The notes: a model not told the origin generated them from the letters alone. 38,106 bases of DNA from an uncultured Rhodospirillaceae bacterium (GCA_903899885.1 CAIULK010000214.1:1-38106), one strand, 5' to 3'; shown: positions 1-8,374, counted from the first letter of the stretch. Program-made: numbers and translations.

Positions 1-302
1 GCCCCTCGTTTCAGCTCATAATCACGCAACATATCAACAATCGCCAGATCGTCGGCGCCCATATCCTGGCACTCGTCGGACCGGCTCCGCTTTCGAATAT
101 ACGCCGTCAACGTCTCGATGATCGGCCCGATATAGGACTCGTACTGTCCATCGTCGCAGATGCCCCGCAACATGTAAATCGCCGCATCCGCCTGACGAGT
201 CGCGGCCCGGCTGCGCGCCCAGGCGATCCAGATGCCCCAAAACCCGGCGACCAGAGGCCCAATATTGCGGGCAACTTCGCTCCAGGCCAGAACGTCGCCC
301 AT
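1..302 (-). CDS. Small membrane-anchored protein, 3' end outside the window
   Basis: I do not recognise this protein. The frame stays open from an ATG at 302 to the window edge (100 codons seen). It begins MGDVLAWSEVARNIGPLVAG, and residues about 12-28 (rich in G, L, V, F, W, I) look like one membrane segment. A basic stretch (WARSRAAT) follows, then a polar, probably helical, cytoplasmic part with YIRKRSRSDECQ. The ATG lies one base after the trpE stop, so it is probably co-transcribed and translationally coupled with trpE. No clear ribosome binding site is visible. In many alphaproteobacteria trpG follows trpE; this sequence is not trpG. The function is unknown. Confidence 0.6.
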   Translation of the reverse strand, partial: MGDVLAWSEVARNIGPLVAGFWGIWIAWARSRAATRQADAAIYMLRGICDDGQYESYIGPIIETLTAYIRKRSRSDECQDMGADDLAIVDMLRDYELKRG

Positions 303-303
303 G

Positions 304-1815
304 TCACGACGGGCGCCGGTTGACGAGGCTGGTGTATTCAAACGCCCGTTCGGCGGCGCGCAGCAGGGCGCGGGCCTTGTTCAGGCATTCCTCGTGCTCG
401 GATTGCGGGTTCGAATCGACGACGATGCCCGCCCCGGCCTGCACGATCATTTGGCCATCCTTGACCAAGGCGGTGCGCAACGCGATGCAGGTGTCCATAT
501 TGCCGTTGCCCGCGAAATAACCGATGCACCCGGCATAGAAGCCGCGGCGCACATCTTCCAGCTCGTCGATGATTTCCATCGCCCGGATCTTTGGCGCCCC
601 CGACACGGTGCCCGCCGGGAAACCGGCCATCAGCACGTCCATCACGTCGCAGCCTGGGCGCAACTGGCCCTCGACGTTCGAGACGATGTGCATCACATGC
701 GAATAATACTCGACCACCATTTTGTGGGTGACCCGCACGCTGCCCACCTCGGCCACCCGGCCGACATCGTTGCGGCCCAAATCCAGCAGCATCAAATGCT
801 CGGCCAGTTCCTTGGGATCGGCCAACAGGTCGGCTGCCAAGACCTTGTCTTCCTCGGCATCGGCGCCGCGCCGCCGGGTTCCGGCGATCGGGCGGATGGT
901 GACCTTGCCGTCGCGCAGCCGGACCAAGATTTCCGGGCTGGAACCGACGATCTGATAGGTTCCGAAATCGAGATAGAACAAAAACGGCGACGGATTGGTG
1001 CGGCGCAGCGCCCGGTACAGGGCGAAGGGCGGCAACGGGAACGGCACGGTCAAACGCTGAGACAGCACGACCTGGAAGATATCCCCGGCGGCGATATACT
1101 CCTTGGCCTTGGCAACCATTTCGGCGTAGCGCGCGGCATTGCCTTCGACCGGGGGCAACCCGTCCCACTGGGGCGGGGCTTCGGCATGCGGCAACGGGCA
1201 GTCGAGGCGGCCGATCATCCGGTCAAGGCGATCCTCGGCCTCGTCCCACGCCGCGCGGGCATCACCGCCCGGAACGGGCCATACAGGCACCACGGCGGTC
1301 AGGGTGCCATCGACATTGTCGAACATCGCCATCACGGTCGGACGCACATACACGCCGTCGGGGATGCCGATTTCGTCGGGATTGGCATCGGGCAGGGTTT
1401 CGGCCAGACGCACGGTATCATAGCCCATATAGCCGAACAAACCGGCCGACATCGGCGGCAGGAACGACGGAATCGCCACGCGGGATTCGGCGATCAAGGC
1501 ACGCAAACTGTCGAGCGTGCCCTGGGTTTCCAAAACGAAATCATCGGGCCGGGCCGAAACGGCGCGGTTGACCCAGGCGCGATCGCCCCGGCAGCGCCAG
1601 ACCAAATCGGGGTCCAGCCCGATCACCGAATAACGGCCGCGGACGGCGCCGCCTTCGACCGATTCCAGCAAGAAGGAATAGGGACGCCCCGCCCCCAACT
1701 TCAAAAAGGCGCTGACCGGGGTTTCCAGATCGGCGACCAGGGTCCGCCAGACCAGCTGCGGCTGCCCAGCTTCGAACCCGGCGCGAAACGCGGCGAAATC
1801 GGCCCGAGACGGCAT
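304..1815 (-). CDS. trpE: Anthranilate synthase component I
   Basis: Catalyses chorismate plus ammonia (from the TrpG glutaminase) to anthranilate, the first committed step of tryptophan synthesis, in the cytoplasm. The 503-residue length is normal. The N-terminal domain carries the feedback-site region (LLESVEGG, about residue 49). The C-terminal chorismate-binding domain has IVGSSPEILVRL, IAGTRRRG, YYSHVMHIVSNVEG and the signature FPAGTVSGAPKIRAMEI near residues 400-415. The start was chosen at ATG 1815 because GGAG lies five bases upstream; a GTG at 1821 is an alternative in the same frame. It sits two bases downstream of the PpiD-like gene and clearly forms an operon with it. No leader peptide or attenuator is visible, as expected when the promoter lies before the upstream gene. 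Aminodeoxychorismate synthase is the main alternative, but context and motifs favour TrpE. Confidence 0.95.
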   Translation of the reverse strand: MPSRADFAAFRAGFEAGQPQLVWRTLVADLETPVSAFLKLGAGRPYSFLLESVEGGAVRGRYSVIGLDPDLVWRCRGDRAWVNRAVSARPDDFVLETQGTLDSLRALIAESRVAIPSFLPPMSAGLFGYMGYDTVRLAETLPDANPDEIGIPDGVYVRPTVMAMFDNVDGTLTAVVPVWPVPGGDARAAWDEAEDRLDRMIGRLDCPLPHAEAPPQWDGLPPVEGNAARYAEMVAKAKEYIAAGDIFQVVLSQRLTVPFPLPPFALYRALRRTNPSPFLFYLDFGTYQIVGSSPEILVRLRDGKVTIRPIAGTRRRGADAEEDKVLAADLLADPKELAEHLMLLDLGRNDVGRVAEVGSVRVTHKMVVEYYSHVMHIVSNVEGQLRPGCDVMDVLMAGFPAGTVSGAPKIRAMEIIDELEDVRRGFYAGCIGYFAGNGNMDTCIALRTALVKDGQMIVQAGAGIVVDSNPQSEHEECLNKARALLRAAERAFEYTSLVNRRPS

Positions 1816-1817
1816 GA

Positions 1818-3692
1818 TCACTCCGTCCGCGTCACTTGGCTGCGGTCAATCTTGACGTTGTAGCGAACCGCCAACGCCCCCAGGAACTGGTCGTCGAGAT
1901 CGTTGGCCACGGTTTGCGCCAGTTCGCGCCCGATCTTGGCGGCGATTTCCGGATGAGCCTTGGCGTCGAAGGGTTGAACCCCGGCCAAACGGGCGATGAC
2001 CCAGCCCGCGCCGGATTCGGCCACCGCCACCTGCCCCGCCGTTTTTTCGAACAGCGCGCCGATCGCCGCCGACGGCAGATCCTGCCCCTCGGCCGCCACC
2101 CGCGGGAACGGGCGGCTGGTCTTGACGGTCAGGCCCATCGCGGCGGACGCCGAGGATATCGGCGCCCCGTCCTCGACACTTTTGGCGAGTTTCTCGGCGC
2201 GTTCGCGCGCCGCCGCGTGCCGGCGCTCGGCAATCAGGGCCGCCGCCACGTCGGAACGAACCGCCGCCAACGGACGCGCCTGGGGTGGCGTCACCTTATC
2301 GACCCGCAGCATGAAGAAGCCGTCATTGCCGTTTTCGGTCAACTGGCTTTCGCTGCCGACCTCGGCATGAAAGGCGACGTCGAGGAACGCCTCGGCCTTG
2401 GGCAGATTGTTGGCGGGCCGCCCCTCGCCGTCCTTGCCTTGGGCGTCGAGCGCCGGGAACGTGGCAACCTGAAGATTGAAGCGCTTGCCCGCCTCTTCCA
2501 GCGAGGCGCCGCCGCCCAGCGCATCCTCGACCTTATTGGCCAGGGCGCCCAGCAGATCGCCCGCGCGGTCGCGGCGAATTCCAGCGACGATCCGCTCGTG
2601 CACGTCGGTCAGGGTGGCGGTCTTGCCGGGGATGACGGTGGCCACCTTGGCCAAATGCCAACCCAGCGGCGATTGCACGGGGCCGACCAGCGCGCCCGCA
2701 GCGGCGCCGAACACCGGACCAGCCAATTCCTCGGGCAAATCGTTTTTCTCGATCGAACCAAGATCGAGGACCTGCGCCCCCAGGGCCTTGGCGACGGCGG
2801 CAAAATCCTTGCCGGATTTCAACAGCGCCCGGACCTTGTTGGCCTCGGCCTCGTCGGCCAGCATGATCTGGCTGACTTGGCGGCGTTCCGGCGTGTTGAA
2901 CTCGTCCTGACGCTGGTGCCACGCCTCATCGACCATGTCGTCCGAGATTTGGATGTCGTTCTCGACGTCGGAGGGACGCAGCAGCAGCACGGTCAGCGCC
3001 CGGTATTCCGGCGCCATGAACCGTTGCGCGTTTACCTTGTAATACTGTTCCAGATCGGCCTCGGCGGGGGCGGCCGGAGCGGGAACCGATTTGTCGTCGA
3101 GCTGGGTCCAGTCGGCGGTGCGCCGCTCCATGCGCCGGGCGACGATCGGATCGACCAGCGAGGCCGGAATGCTGACGCCGCCCTCGACCGCTTGGCCGAC
3201 TTGGCCCCGGATCATCGCGACGCGCTGTTCGCGCAAGAAACCTTCCTCGGTCAGACCGGCGCGCGCCAAGGCGCGGCGCAGCCGCTCGCGGTCGAACACC
3301 CCCTTGTCGTCGCGCAAATTGGGATCATTCGCCACCTTGGCCAGGATCAGATCATCCGACGCGGCAAGGCCCAGGTCGCGCCCAGCCTCGGAAACCAGCG
3401 TCTTGTTGACGATCGACTCGATGGCGCGGTCCATCAGGCCCATCTTGCGGGCCTCCTCGGGCGTGAGTTTTCCGCCCAGCATCGGCTGCAAGCGGTCGAT
3501 CTCGCGCCGGAACTGCGCATCGACGTCCGAGGCCGAGAACTGGTTGCCCGCCACCTCAATGGCGGGGCCGGTGCCGAAGGCGCCCCGGCGGATGACGTCG
3601 CCTACCCCCCACGACATGAAGCCGAACGTCAGAAGCGCAAGCAGCAGCTTGACGATCCAGGTCTGAGAGGCCTTGCGGAAAATATCGAGCAT
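1818..3692 (-). CDS. PpiD/SurA-like periplasmic peptidyl-prolyl isomerase
   Basis: A membrane-anchored folding factor of the SurA_N/PpiD family that assists exported proteins in the periplasm. The 624-residue chain starts MLDIFRKASQTW and has one membrane helix at about residues 13-33 (VKLLLALLTFGFMSWGVG), the standard PpiD architecture. A SurA-type N-terminal chaperone region (about 40-190) and a parvulin-like rotamase region (about 235-350, including RRQVSQIMLAD and SPLGWHLAKV) follow, then a second PpiD-like C-terminal half. The frame is open about 30 codons further upstream, but those residues are arginine- and glycine-rich and unlike the family, so ATG 3692 was chosen. It heads the ppiD-trpE operon and is divergent from the sulfur cassette. 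Whether it has true isomerase activity cannot be judged; many PpiD proteins act mainly as chaperones. Confidence 0.9.
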   Translation of the reverse strand: MLDIFRKASQTWIVKLLLALLTFGFMSWGVGDVIRRGAFGTGPAIEVAGNQFSASDVDAQFRREIDRLQPMLGGKLTPEEARKMGLMDRAIESIVNKTLVSEAGRDLGLAASDDLILAKVANDPNLRDDKGVFDRERLRRALARAGLTEEGFLREQRVAMIRGQVGQAVEGGVSIPASLVDPIVARRMERRTADWTQLDDKSVPAPAAPAEADLEQYYKVNAQRFMAPEYRALTVLLLRPSDVENDIQISDDMVDEAWHQRQDEFNTPERRQVSQIMLADEAEANKVRALLKSGKDFAAVAKALGAQVLDLGSIEKNDLPEELAGPVFGAAAGALVGPVQSPLGWHLAKVATVIPGKTATLTDVHERIVAGIRRDRAGDLLGALANKVEDALGGGASLEEAGKRFNLQVATFPALDAQGKDGEGRPANNLPKAEAFLDVAFHAEVGSESQLTENGNDGFFMLRVDKVTPPQARPLAAVRSDVAAALIAERRHAAARERAEKLAKSVEDGAPISSASAAMGLTVKTSRPFPRVAAEGQDLPSAAIGALFEKTAGQVAVAESGAGWVIARLAGVQPFDAKAHPEIAAKIGRELAQTVANDLDDQFLGALAVRYNVKIDRSQVTRTE

Positions 3693-3814
3693 CGCCGGAA
3701 ATACGCCTGAAAAAAACCGTGGTTTCGAGCCCGGCATCATACGGAGGGCCGCCCCCCCCCGCAACCGGGAATCCGCCGTCCTCATGAATTCGAAATAACT
3801 GGATTAGATTCATC

Positions 3815-3844
3815 TTGCTTAACGGGACGGGTCGCGGCTTTAAT
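3815..3844 (+). promoter_or_regulatory. Candidate sigma-70 promoter for the sulfur cassette
   Basis: TTGCTT (3815-3820) and TTTAAT (3839-3844) are separated by 18 bases, about 75 bases upstream of the DsrE-family start and within the 228-base divergent gap. This is a match by eye only; alphaproteobacterial promoters are degenerate. Confidence 0.3.
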
Positions 3845-3920
3845 CGTTCGACGGAGGATAACGCCTTCGATTGAATTTGGACGGCAAGAACACCACTAAC
3901 AAGGATCAAGGAAACTCCCG

Positions 3921-4322
3921 ATGGCTTCCCAGCCCCTGTACATCATCCTGAGCTCCGGCGAGCATGAAAAGGTTCATCTGGCCGCGATGATCGCCTCGGT
4001 CGCGGCCGTTTCGGACCGCAAGGTCGAGGTATTCGTCACGATGAACGCGGTCAACGTGTTCGAGCGCGGCTTGGCCCCCGAGGAACGCTACCACGGCGGC
4101 AACTATCACGACCTTTTCGTCGCCAACAAGGTTCCCGACACGCTCGAGCTGTTCCAGATGGGCAAGGATCTTGGCGAATTGAAGATGTGGGTCTGTTCGA
4201 TGGTCCTCGATCTCAAGCATTGGGAAGTGGAGAAGAACCTGACGGAAGGCCTGTTTGACGGCGCGGCCGGTCTTACGGTATTCTTGTCCGACGCCGAAAA
4301 CGGGCAACTCCTTTCTTTTTAA
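3921..4322 (+). CDS. DsrE-family sulfur-carrier protein (DsrE2-like)
   Basis: A cytoplasmic sulfurtransferase-type protein of the DsrE/DsrF superfamily, which carries persulfide sulfur on a cysteine and exchanges it with TusA. It has 133 residues. The N-terminal strand (PLYIILSSGEHEKVH) and the single cysteine, Cys92 in KMWVCSMVLDL, match the DsrE2-type C-S-M pattern. The ending GLTVFLSDAENGQLLSF is normal for the fold. An AAGGA-type ribosome binding site precedes ATG 3921. It is the first gene of a four-gene cluster with TusA, an SQR-like flavoprotein and DUF1641. DsrE-TusA pairs are known from sulfur-oxidising organisms, so a role in passing sulfane sulfur is inferred. There is no accompanying dsrAB or hdr gene in view. 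Confidence 0.85.
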   Translation: MASQPLYIILSSGEHEKVHLAAMIASVAAVSDRKVEVFVTMNAVNVFERGLAPEERYHGGNYHDLFVANKVPDTLELFQMGKDLGELKMWVCSMVLDLKHWEVEKNLTEGLFDGAAGLTVFLSDAENGQLLSF

Positions 4323-4361
4323 TAAAAAGCGACGCTTTCAAGACACGAAGGAAAAAAGAAC

Positions 4362-4589
4362 ATGGCAACCACCACCATCGACGGTCGCGGCTCGTTCTGC
4401 CCGGGTCCTCTGATGGAACTGATCGCGGCGCTGAAATTGGCGGCGGTCGGTGACGAAATCGAGGTGCTATCCTCGGACAAGGGGTCGGCGAACGATATCC
4501 CGGCTTGGATCAATAAGGTCGGCCACACCCATGTCGGCACGACGGACAAGGGCGGTTACTGGAGCATCCTGGTTAAAAAAGCGAAGTAG
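4362..4589 (+). CDS. TusA-family sulfur-transfer protein
   Basis: A 75-residue protein of the TusA/SirA/YedF family, small cytoplasmic carriers that accept persulfide sulfur on the cysteine of a CPxP motif. The motif is present as Cys13-Pro-Gly-Pro (GRGSFCPGPLMEL), followed by the family pattern ending in ND IPAWINKVGH. A purine-rich site (GAAGGAAAAAAGAA) lies just before the ATG. A short palindrome, AAAGCG-A-CGCTTT (4326-4338), sits in the 39-base gap after the DsrE gene. Its position between DsrE and the SQR-like gene suggests relay of sulfane sulfur rather than the tRNA-thiolation role of E. coli TusA. That function is inferred from context only, so the tusA symbol is not applied. Confidence 0.9.
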   Translation: MATTTIDGRGSFCPGPLMELIAALKLAAVGDEIEVLSSDKGSANDIPAWINKVGHTHVGTTDKGGYWSILVKKAK

Positions 4590-4670
4590 TTGTTGGGGGA
4601 TGCGGCCAAGGCTGCGGTCAGACAGCCGGCGCCGTTTTCGAAGTTCTGAACCACTTAGGGAGGGTTACGA

Positions 4671-5810
4671 ATGTCCAAGACGATTCTTATCGTGGGCGGC
4701 GGTCTTGCCGGCACGATCGTGGCGAACGGCATGTGCCGTCAGCTCAATTCCGAGCTGCGGAACGGGTCGGTCAACATCACGATGTTGGGAACCACCGAAA
4801 CCCATATGTATCAGCCCGGTCTGCTGTACGTGCCGTTCGGCCGTATCCGCGAAGCCGAACTCTATCGTGATCAGCGCCGGGTGTTGGACCGGCGCGTGAA
4901 TTTCTTCGTCGATCCCGCCAAGCATATCGACGTCGAGAAGAACCAAGTCACCACCGAGAAGGGCCGTACCTTCAAGTACGATTACCTGGTGCTGGCCACC
5001 GGTTCGCGCATCATGCCCCAGAACATTCCGGGCATGGCCGAAGCCGGTCACTGGTTCTACGACATCGAAGGTGCCCGCAAGCTGCGGACCGCGCTCAATA
5101 ATTTCGAGGGCGGCAAGATCATCGTCAACGTCAACGCGCCGCACAAGTGCCCGGTCGCCCCGCTCGAAGTCACGTTCATGCTGAACGAGTTCTTCAAGGG
5201 CAAGGGCATGTCGGACAAGGTGGAAATCACCTACACCTACCCGATCGGCCGTCTGCACGCGCTGGAACCGGTTGCCCATTGGTCCAAGCCGGAATTCGAC
5301 AAGCAAGGCATCAAGTACGAGACCTTCTTCAACACCGAATCGGTGAACCCCGAGAAGAAGACCATCCGCTCGATGGAAGGCGTCGAACTGCCGTTCGATC
5401 TGCTGATCACCATTCCGCCCCACATGGGCCAGCAGGTGATCATCGACTCCGATCTCGGCAAGGGCGGCTGGGTGCCGACCAACACCAAGACCCTGCATCG
5501 CGAAGGCTCGACCAACGTCTTCGTCGTCGGCGACACCACCAACATTCCGATTTCGAAGGCCGGTTCGACCGCTCACTTCGAGGCCGACGTGTTGATCGAC
5601 AATCTGGTCTCGCTGGTCACCGAAGGCGCTTGGGCCCGTGAATACGACGGTAAGGTGTTCTGCTTCGTCGAAACCGGTCTGGGAACCGGCACCTATGTGT
5701 GGTTCGACTACAAGACCCCGCCGAATCCCGGCCCGCCGTCGCAGATGATCCACTGGTTCAAGCTGGCTTACAACCGACTGTACTGGCTGTCCGCTCGCGG
5801 CCTGCTGTAG
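4671..5810 (+). CDS. SQR-like FAD-dependent oxidoreductase
   Basis: A 379-residue flavoprotein of the sulfide:quinone oxidoreductase/flavocytochrome c sulfide dehydrogenase superfamily. The N-terminal dinucleotide-binding motif is VGGGLAG (8-14). YLVLATGSR (about 105-113) and VFVVGDTTNIP (about 283-293) are the other FAD-contact motifs. Of the redox cysteines in characterised SQRs, Cys160 (in HKCPVAPLE) and Cys331 (in KVFCFVE) are present. I see no third cysteine equivalent to the residue near 128; the only other cysteine is Cys22. This suggests a two-cysteine member that could oxidise sulfide or a persulfide carrier and reduce quinone. The C-terminal HWFKLAYNRLYWLSARG is amphipathic and may dip into the membrane. 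AGGGAGG precedes the ATG. It is followed 12 bases later by DUF1641, a partner often seen beside such oxidoreductases. Confidence 0.88.
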   Translation: MSKTILIVGGGLAGTIVANGMCRQLNSELRNGSVNITMLGTTETHMYQPGLLYVPFGRIREAELYRDQRRVLDRRVNFFVDPAKHIDVEKNQVTTEKGRTFKYDYLVLATGSRIMPQNIPGMAEAGHWFYDIEGARKLRTALNNFEGGKIIVNVNAPHKCPVAPLEVTFMLNEFFKGKGMSDKVEITYTYPIGRLHALEPVAHWSKPEFDKQGIKYETFFNTESVNPEKKTIRSMEGVELPFDLLITIPPHMGQQVIIDSDLGKGGWVPTNTKTLHREGSTNVFVVGDTTNIPISKAGSTAHFEADVLIDNLVSLVTEGAWAREYDGKVFCFVETGLGTGTYVWFDYKTPPNPGPPSQMIHWFKLAYNRLYWLSARGLL

Positions 5811-5822
5811 GAGGGGCGTCTT

Positions 5823-6362
5823 ATGACCGATATGCCGCAACCTTCGATTAGCGAAGAGCTGGCTCGCCTTGCCCAAGGCGGCAAGGACGCTCTTTGTGAC
5901 AGTATGTTCTCCCGTTTGGCGGACACCGCCGGCAACACGCTGGAAGTGGTCGACAAACTCAACGATCCGGACGTCAAGGAAGCGATCGTCTACCTGCTGG
6001 ATAACCTGGGAACGCTTCACCGCACCGGGGTTCTGACGACGGTGGTCGATCTGCTCTACTTGGTCCACGGTGCCCGCAACGCGGCCACCGATTCGATCGT
6101 CGACCGTGTGTTCGCCTTCATGGAACACATGGCCAACAACGTCGGTACCGAAGATCTGGGCACCTTGGCGCACGAAGCCAAATGCTCGGTCGAGGACGCG
6201 CTGGAACATTGCCAGATTCCGGGGGCCAGTGCTGGCCTGTTCGGAACCCTGCGCATGCTGTCCAAGCCGGAGACGCAGGAAGCCATGCGGTTCATGCTGG
6301 CCTTCGCCTGCTCGCTGCGCAAGCGCGTCGCGGTCGTCGCCAAGACCCGCGCCCCGCTTTAA
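5823..6362 (+). CDS. DUF1641-family protein
   Basis: A 179-residue, mostly helical, soluble-looking protein. The C-terminal LRMLSKPETQEAMRFMLAFACSLRKR fits the short conserved region of DUF1641, and the central helix-rich part (LLDNLGTLHRTGVLTTVVDLL) is also typical. The family has no firmly established activity and recurs next to SQR-like flavoproteins and formate dehydrogenase accessory genes, so a role as partner or membrane adaptor of the preceding enzyme is inferred. Four cysteines (Cys25 and three near 120-165) are scattered without a metal-binding pattern. The ribosome binding site TAGGAGGGG overlaps the stop of the SQR-like gene, which shows tight coupling. It is the last gene of the cassette; a terminator follows. 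Confidence 0.8.
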   Translation: MTDMPQPSISEELARLAQGGKDALCDSMFSRLADTAGNTLEVVDKLNDPDVKEAIVYLLDNLGTLHRTGVLTTVVDLLYLVHGARNAATDSIVDRVFAFMEHMANNVGTEDLGTLAHEAKCSVEDALEHCQIPGASAGLFGTLRMLSKPETQEAMRFMLAFACSLRKRVAVVAKTRAPL

Positions 6363-6394
6363 TTCGCGGGCCGCGTCGAAAGCGGTTATAGTCT

Positions 6395-6423
6395 GGGGCG
6401 GGCTGTTTCCAGCCCGCCCCTTT
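6395..6423 (+). terminator. Rho-independent terminator of the sulfur cassette
   Basis: A perfect 10-bp stem, GGGGCGGGCT / AGCCCGCCCC, with a six-base loop (GTTTCC), is followed by TTTCC. It lies 33 bases after the DUF1641 stop and before tpiA, so the cassette and tpiA are probably separate transcription units. Confidence 0.8.
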
Positions 6424-6452
6424 CCTATGTCAACATCTCGGAAAAAATCCTC

Positions 6453-7208
6453 ATGTCGAATAGAAGGCCGCTAATCGCCGGAAACTGGAAAATGAACGGA
6501 ACCGTCCATGAGGGTGCCCGGCTCGCCGCCGCGATCAAAGCCGGGATTTCGGCGGATCCGGGGTGCGACGTGGTGATCTGCCCGCCCTTCACCTTGATTT
6601 CCACGGTGGTTGGCGCCGTCGCCGGGTCGCTTGTCGCGGTCGGCGGCCAGGATTGCCACGCCAAGGTTTCGGGGGCCCATACCGGCGACATTTCCGCTTC
6701 GATGCTGGCGGATCTGGGCTGCCGCGCCGTCATTGTCGGCCATTCGGAACGCCGCGCCGATCACGGCGACACCAACGACAGCGTGCGCGCCAAGGCCGAG
6801 GCGGCCCACGCCGCCGGTTTGATCGCCATTGTCTGCGTCGGCGAAACCCTGGCCGAGCGCGACGCGGGCCAAACGATGGAGGTCAACTGCACTCAAATCG
6901 CCGGGTCGCTGCCCGCCACCGCCACCCCGGCCAACACGGTGATCGCCTATGAACCCGTCTGGGCGATCGGCACCGGCCGGGTCGCCACCCCGGAACAAGC
7001 GCAAGAGGTTCACGCCGGAATTCGCGCCGAACTGGCCGCCCGGCTGGGCTCCGGCCCCGCCTCCCAGATGCGGATTCTCTACGGCGGCTCGATGAAGCCC
7101 GACAATGCCAAGGCGCTGTTGGCGCTGGCCGATGTCGATGGCGGCCTGATCGGCGGCGCAGCCCTGAAGGCGGCCGATTTCCTGGCCATCATCGGCGCCG
7201 CGCGGTGA
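6453..7208 (+). CDS. tpiA: Triose-phosphate isomerase
   Basis: Interconverts dihydroxyacetone phosphate and glyceraldehyde 3-phosphate in glycolysis and gluconeogenesis, as a cytoplasmic TIM-barrel dimer. It has 251 residues, normal for the family. Substrate and catalytic lysine are in AGNWKMNG (residues 9-16), the catalytic histidine in IVGHSERR (about 95), the catalytic glutamate in AYEPVWAIGTG (about 168), and the phosphate loop in LYGGSMKP (about 210). All active-site residues appear present. The stop overlaps the moeA start by four bases (GTGA). The upstream neighbour in many alphaproteobacteria is a divergent ppiD-trpE unit; here the sulfur cassette lies between them. Confidence 0.96.
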   Translation: MSNRRPLIAGNWKMNGTVHEGARLAAAIKAGISADPGCDVVICPPFTLISTVVGAVAGSLVAVGGQDCHAKVSGAHTGDISASMLADLGCRAVIVGHSERRADHGDTNDSVRAKAEAAHAAGLIAIVCVGETLAERDAGQTMEVNCTQIAGSLPATATPANTVIAYEPVWAIGTGRVATPEQAQEVHAGIRAELAARLGSGPASQMRILYGGSMKPDNAKALLALADVDGGLIGGAALKAADFLAIIGAAR

Positions 7209-8374
7209 TCTCGGTCGAAACCGCCTTGGCGCGGGTGTTGGCGGGACTTGCTCCGCTGCCACCCGAAACCGTGGCGTTGCCGCAAACAGCGGGGCGCGTA
7301 CTGGCGGCCGATATCGCCGCCGGGGTCAGTCACCCGCCTTTGCGGGTATCCAGCATGGACGGCTGGGCGGTTCAGGCGGCCGATACCGCCTCGTCCCCGG
7401 TGGTTTTGGCGCAAATCGGCGAATCGGCGGCCGCGCGGCCGTTTGGCGGCAGCGTCGGTCCCGGCCAATGCGTTCGGATTTTCACCGGCGCGGCAATCCC
7501 ATCCGGGGCCGATGCCATCGTCCGCCAGGAAGACGTGGAGCGGGTCGAGGGGGGCGCGCGGATTGGCCAAACCGTTGCCGCCGGTACCTTCGTGCGTCCG
7601 CCGGGCCTGGATTTCGCCACGGGCGACCGACTGCTAACCGCGGGCTGCATTCTCGATTACCGCCGGATCGGTTTGGCCGCCGCGATGAACCGGGCGTGGC
7701 TGCCGGTGCGCCGCCGTCCCCGGGTCGCGGTGCTATCGACCGGCGACGAATTGCGAATGCCGGGCGAGCCTTTGGGCACGGCGCAAATTCCCGGTTCGAA
7801 CGGCCCGGCGCTGGTCGCCTTGGCGCAAGCGCACGGGGCGGAGGCCCTGCATCTGGGCATCGCCGCCGATACGGTCGAATCCCTGGCGGCGATGATCGGC
7901 GGCGGGCATGATCTGCTGGTGATTTCGGGCGGCGCCTCGGTCGGCGATCACGACGTGGTCGGCGACGTGCTGGCCCAAGCCGGGATGACCCGCGATTTCT
8001 GGAAGGTCGCGATGCGCCCGGGCAAGCCCCTGATGTTCGGGCGGTTGGGCACGATGCCGGTGCTGGGATTGCCCGGTAATCCGGTGTCGGCCCTGGTCTC
8101 GGCGGTGCTGTTCCTGGTCCCCATGCTGAAAGCGTTGAGCGGCCTGCCCGCCGCCCCCTTGCCGCGAACCGCGCGGCTGGGCCGCGACCTGCCCGCCAAT
8201 GACGAACGCCAAGATTACCTGCGCGCGGCCCTGGTTGGCGACGTCGCCACCCCCTTCGTCAAACAGGATTCGGCGGTGCTGTCCGGCTTCGCGAGCGCCG
8301 ACGCCTTGGTAATCCGCCCGCCCTTCGCGCCAGCCGCCGAAGCGGGCGATGCGGTCGATGTGATTACGCTGTAG
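7205..8374 (+). CDS. moeA: Molybdopterin molybdenumtransferase
   Basis: MoeA inserts molybdate into adenylated molybdopterin to finish the molybdenum cofactor, in the cytoplasm. It has 389 residues. Features include SSMDGWAV (about 49-56), FTGAAIPSGADAIVRQEDV (about 93-111), the MoaB/Mog-like domain with STGDEL (about 178-183), GSNGPALVAL, ISGGASVGDHD (about 240-250) and LPGNPVSALV (about 286-295). The C-terminal small barrel is complete. It starts with GTG overlapping the tpiA TGA, so translation is coupled; pairing with a glycolytic gene is unusual. The 3' end overlaps the convergent TetR gene by 11 bases. No molybdoenzyme is encoded in the window. Confidence 0.95.
   Translation: MISVETALARVLAGLAPLPPETVALPQTAGRVLAADIAAGVSHPPLRVSSMDGWAVQAADTASSPVVLAQIGESAAARPFGGSVGPGQCVRIFTGAAIPSGADAIVRQEDVERVEGGARIGQTVAAGTFVRPPGLDFATGDRLLTAGCILDYRRIGLAAAMNRAWLPVRRRPRVAVLSTGDELRMPGEPLGTAQIPGSNGPALVALAQAHGAEALHLGIAADTVESLAAMIGGGHDLLVISGGASVGDHDVVGDVLAQAGMTRDFWKVAMRPGKPLMFGRLGTMPVLGLPGNPVSALVSAVLFLVPMLKALSGLPAAPLPRTARLGRDLPANDERQDYLRAALVGDVATPFVKQDSAVLSGFASADALVIRPPFAPAAEAGDAVDVITL

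Noticed and set aside
232-3710. Long plus-strand open frames opposite trpE and ppiD
   Set aside because: Antisense shadows with no family motifs; the minus-strand genes are clear.
3752-3760. Run of nine C in the ppiD upstream region as a phase-variation tract
   Set aside because: It lies upstream of the chosen start, in non-coding DNA, and not between promoter elements I can identify; a single homopolymer is weak evidence and prone to sequencing error.
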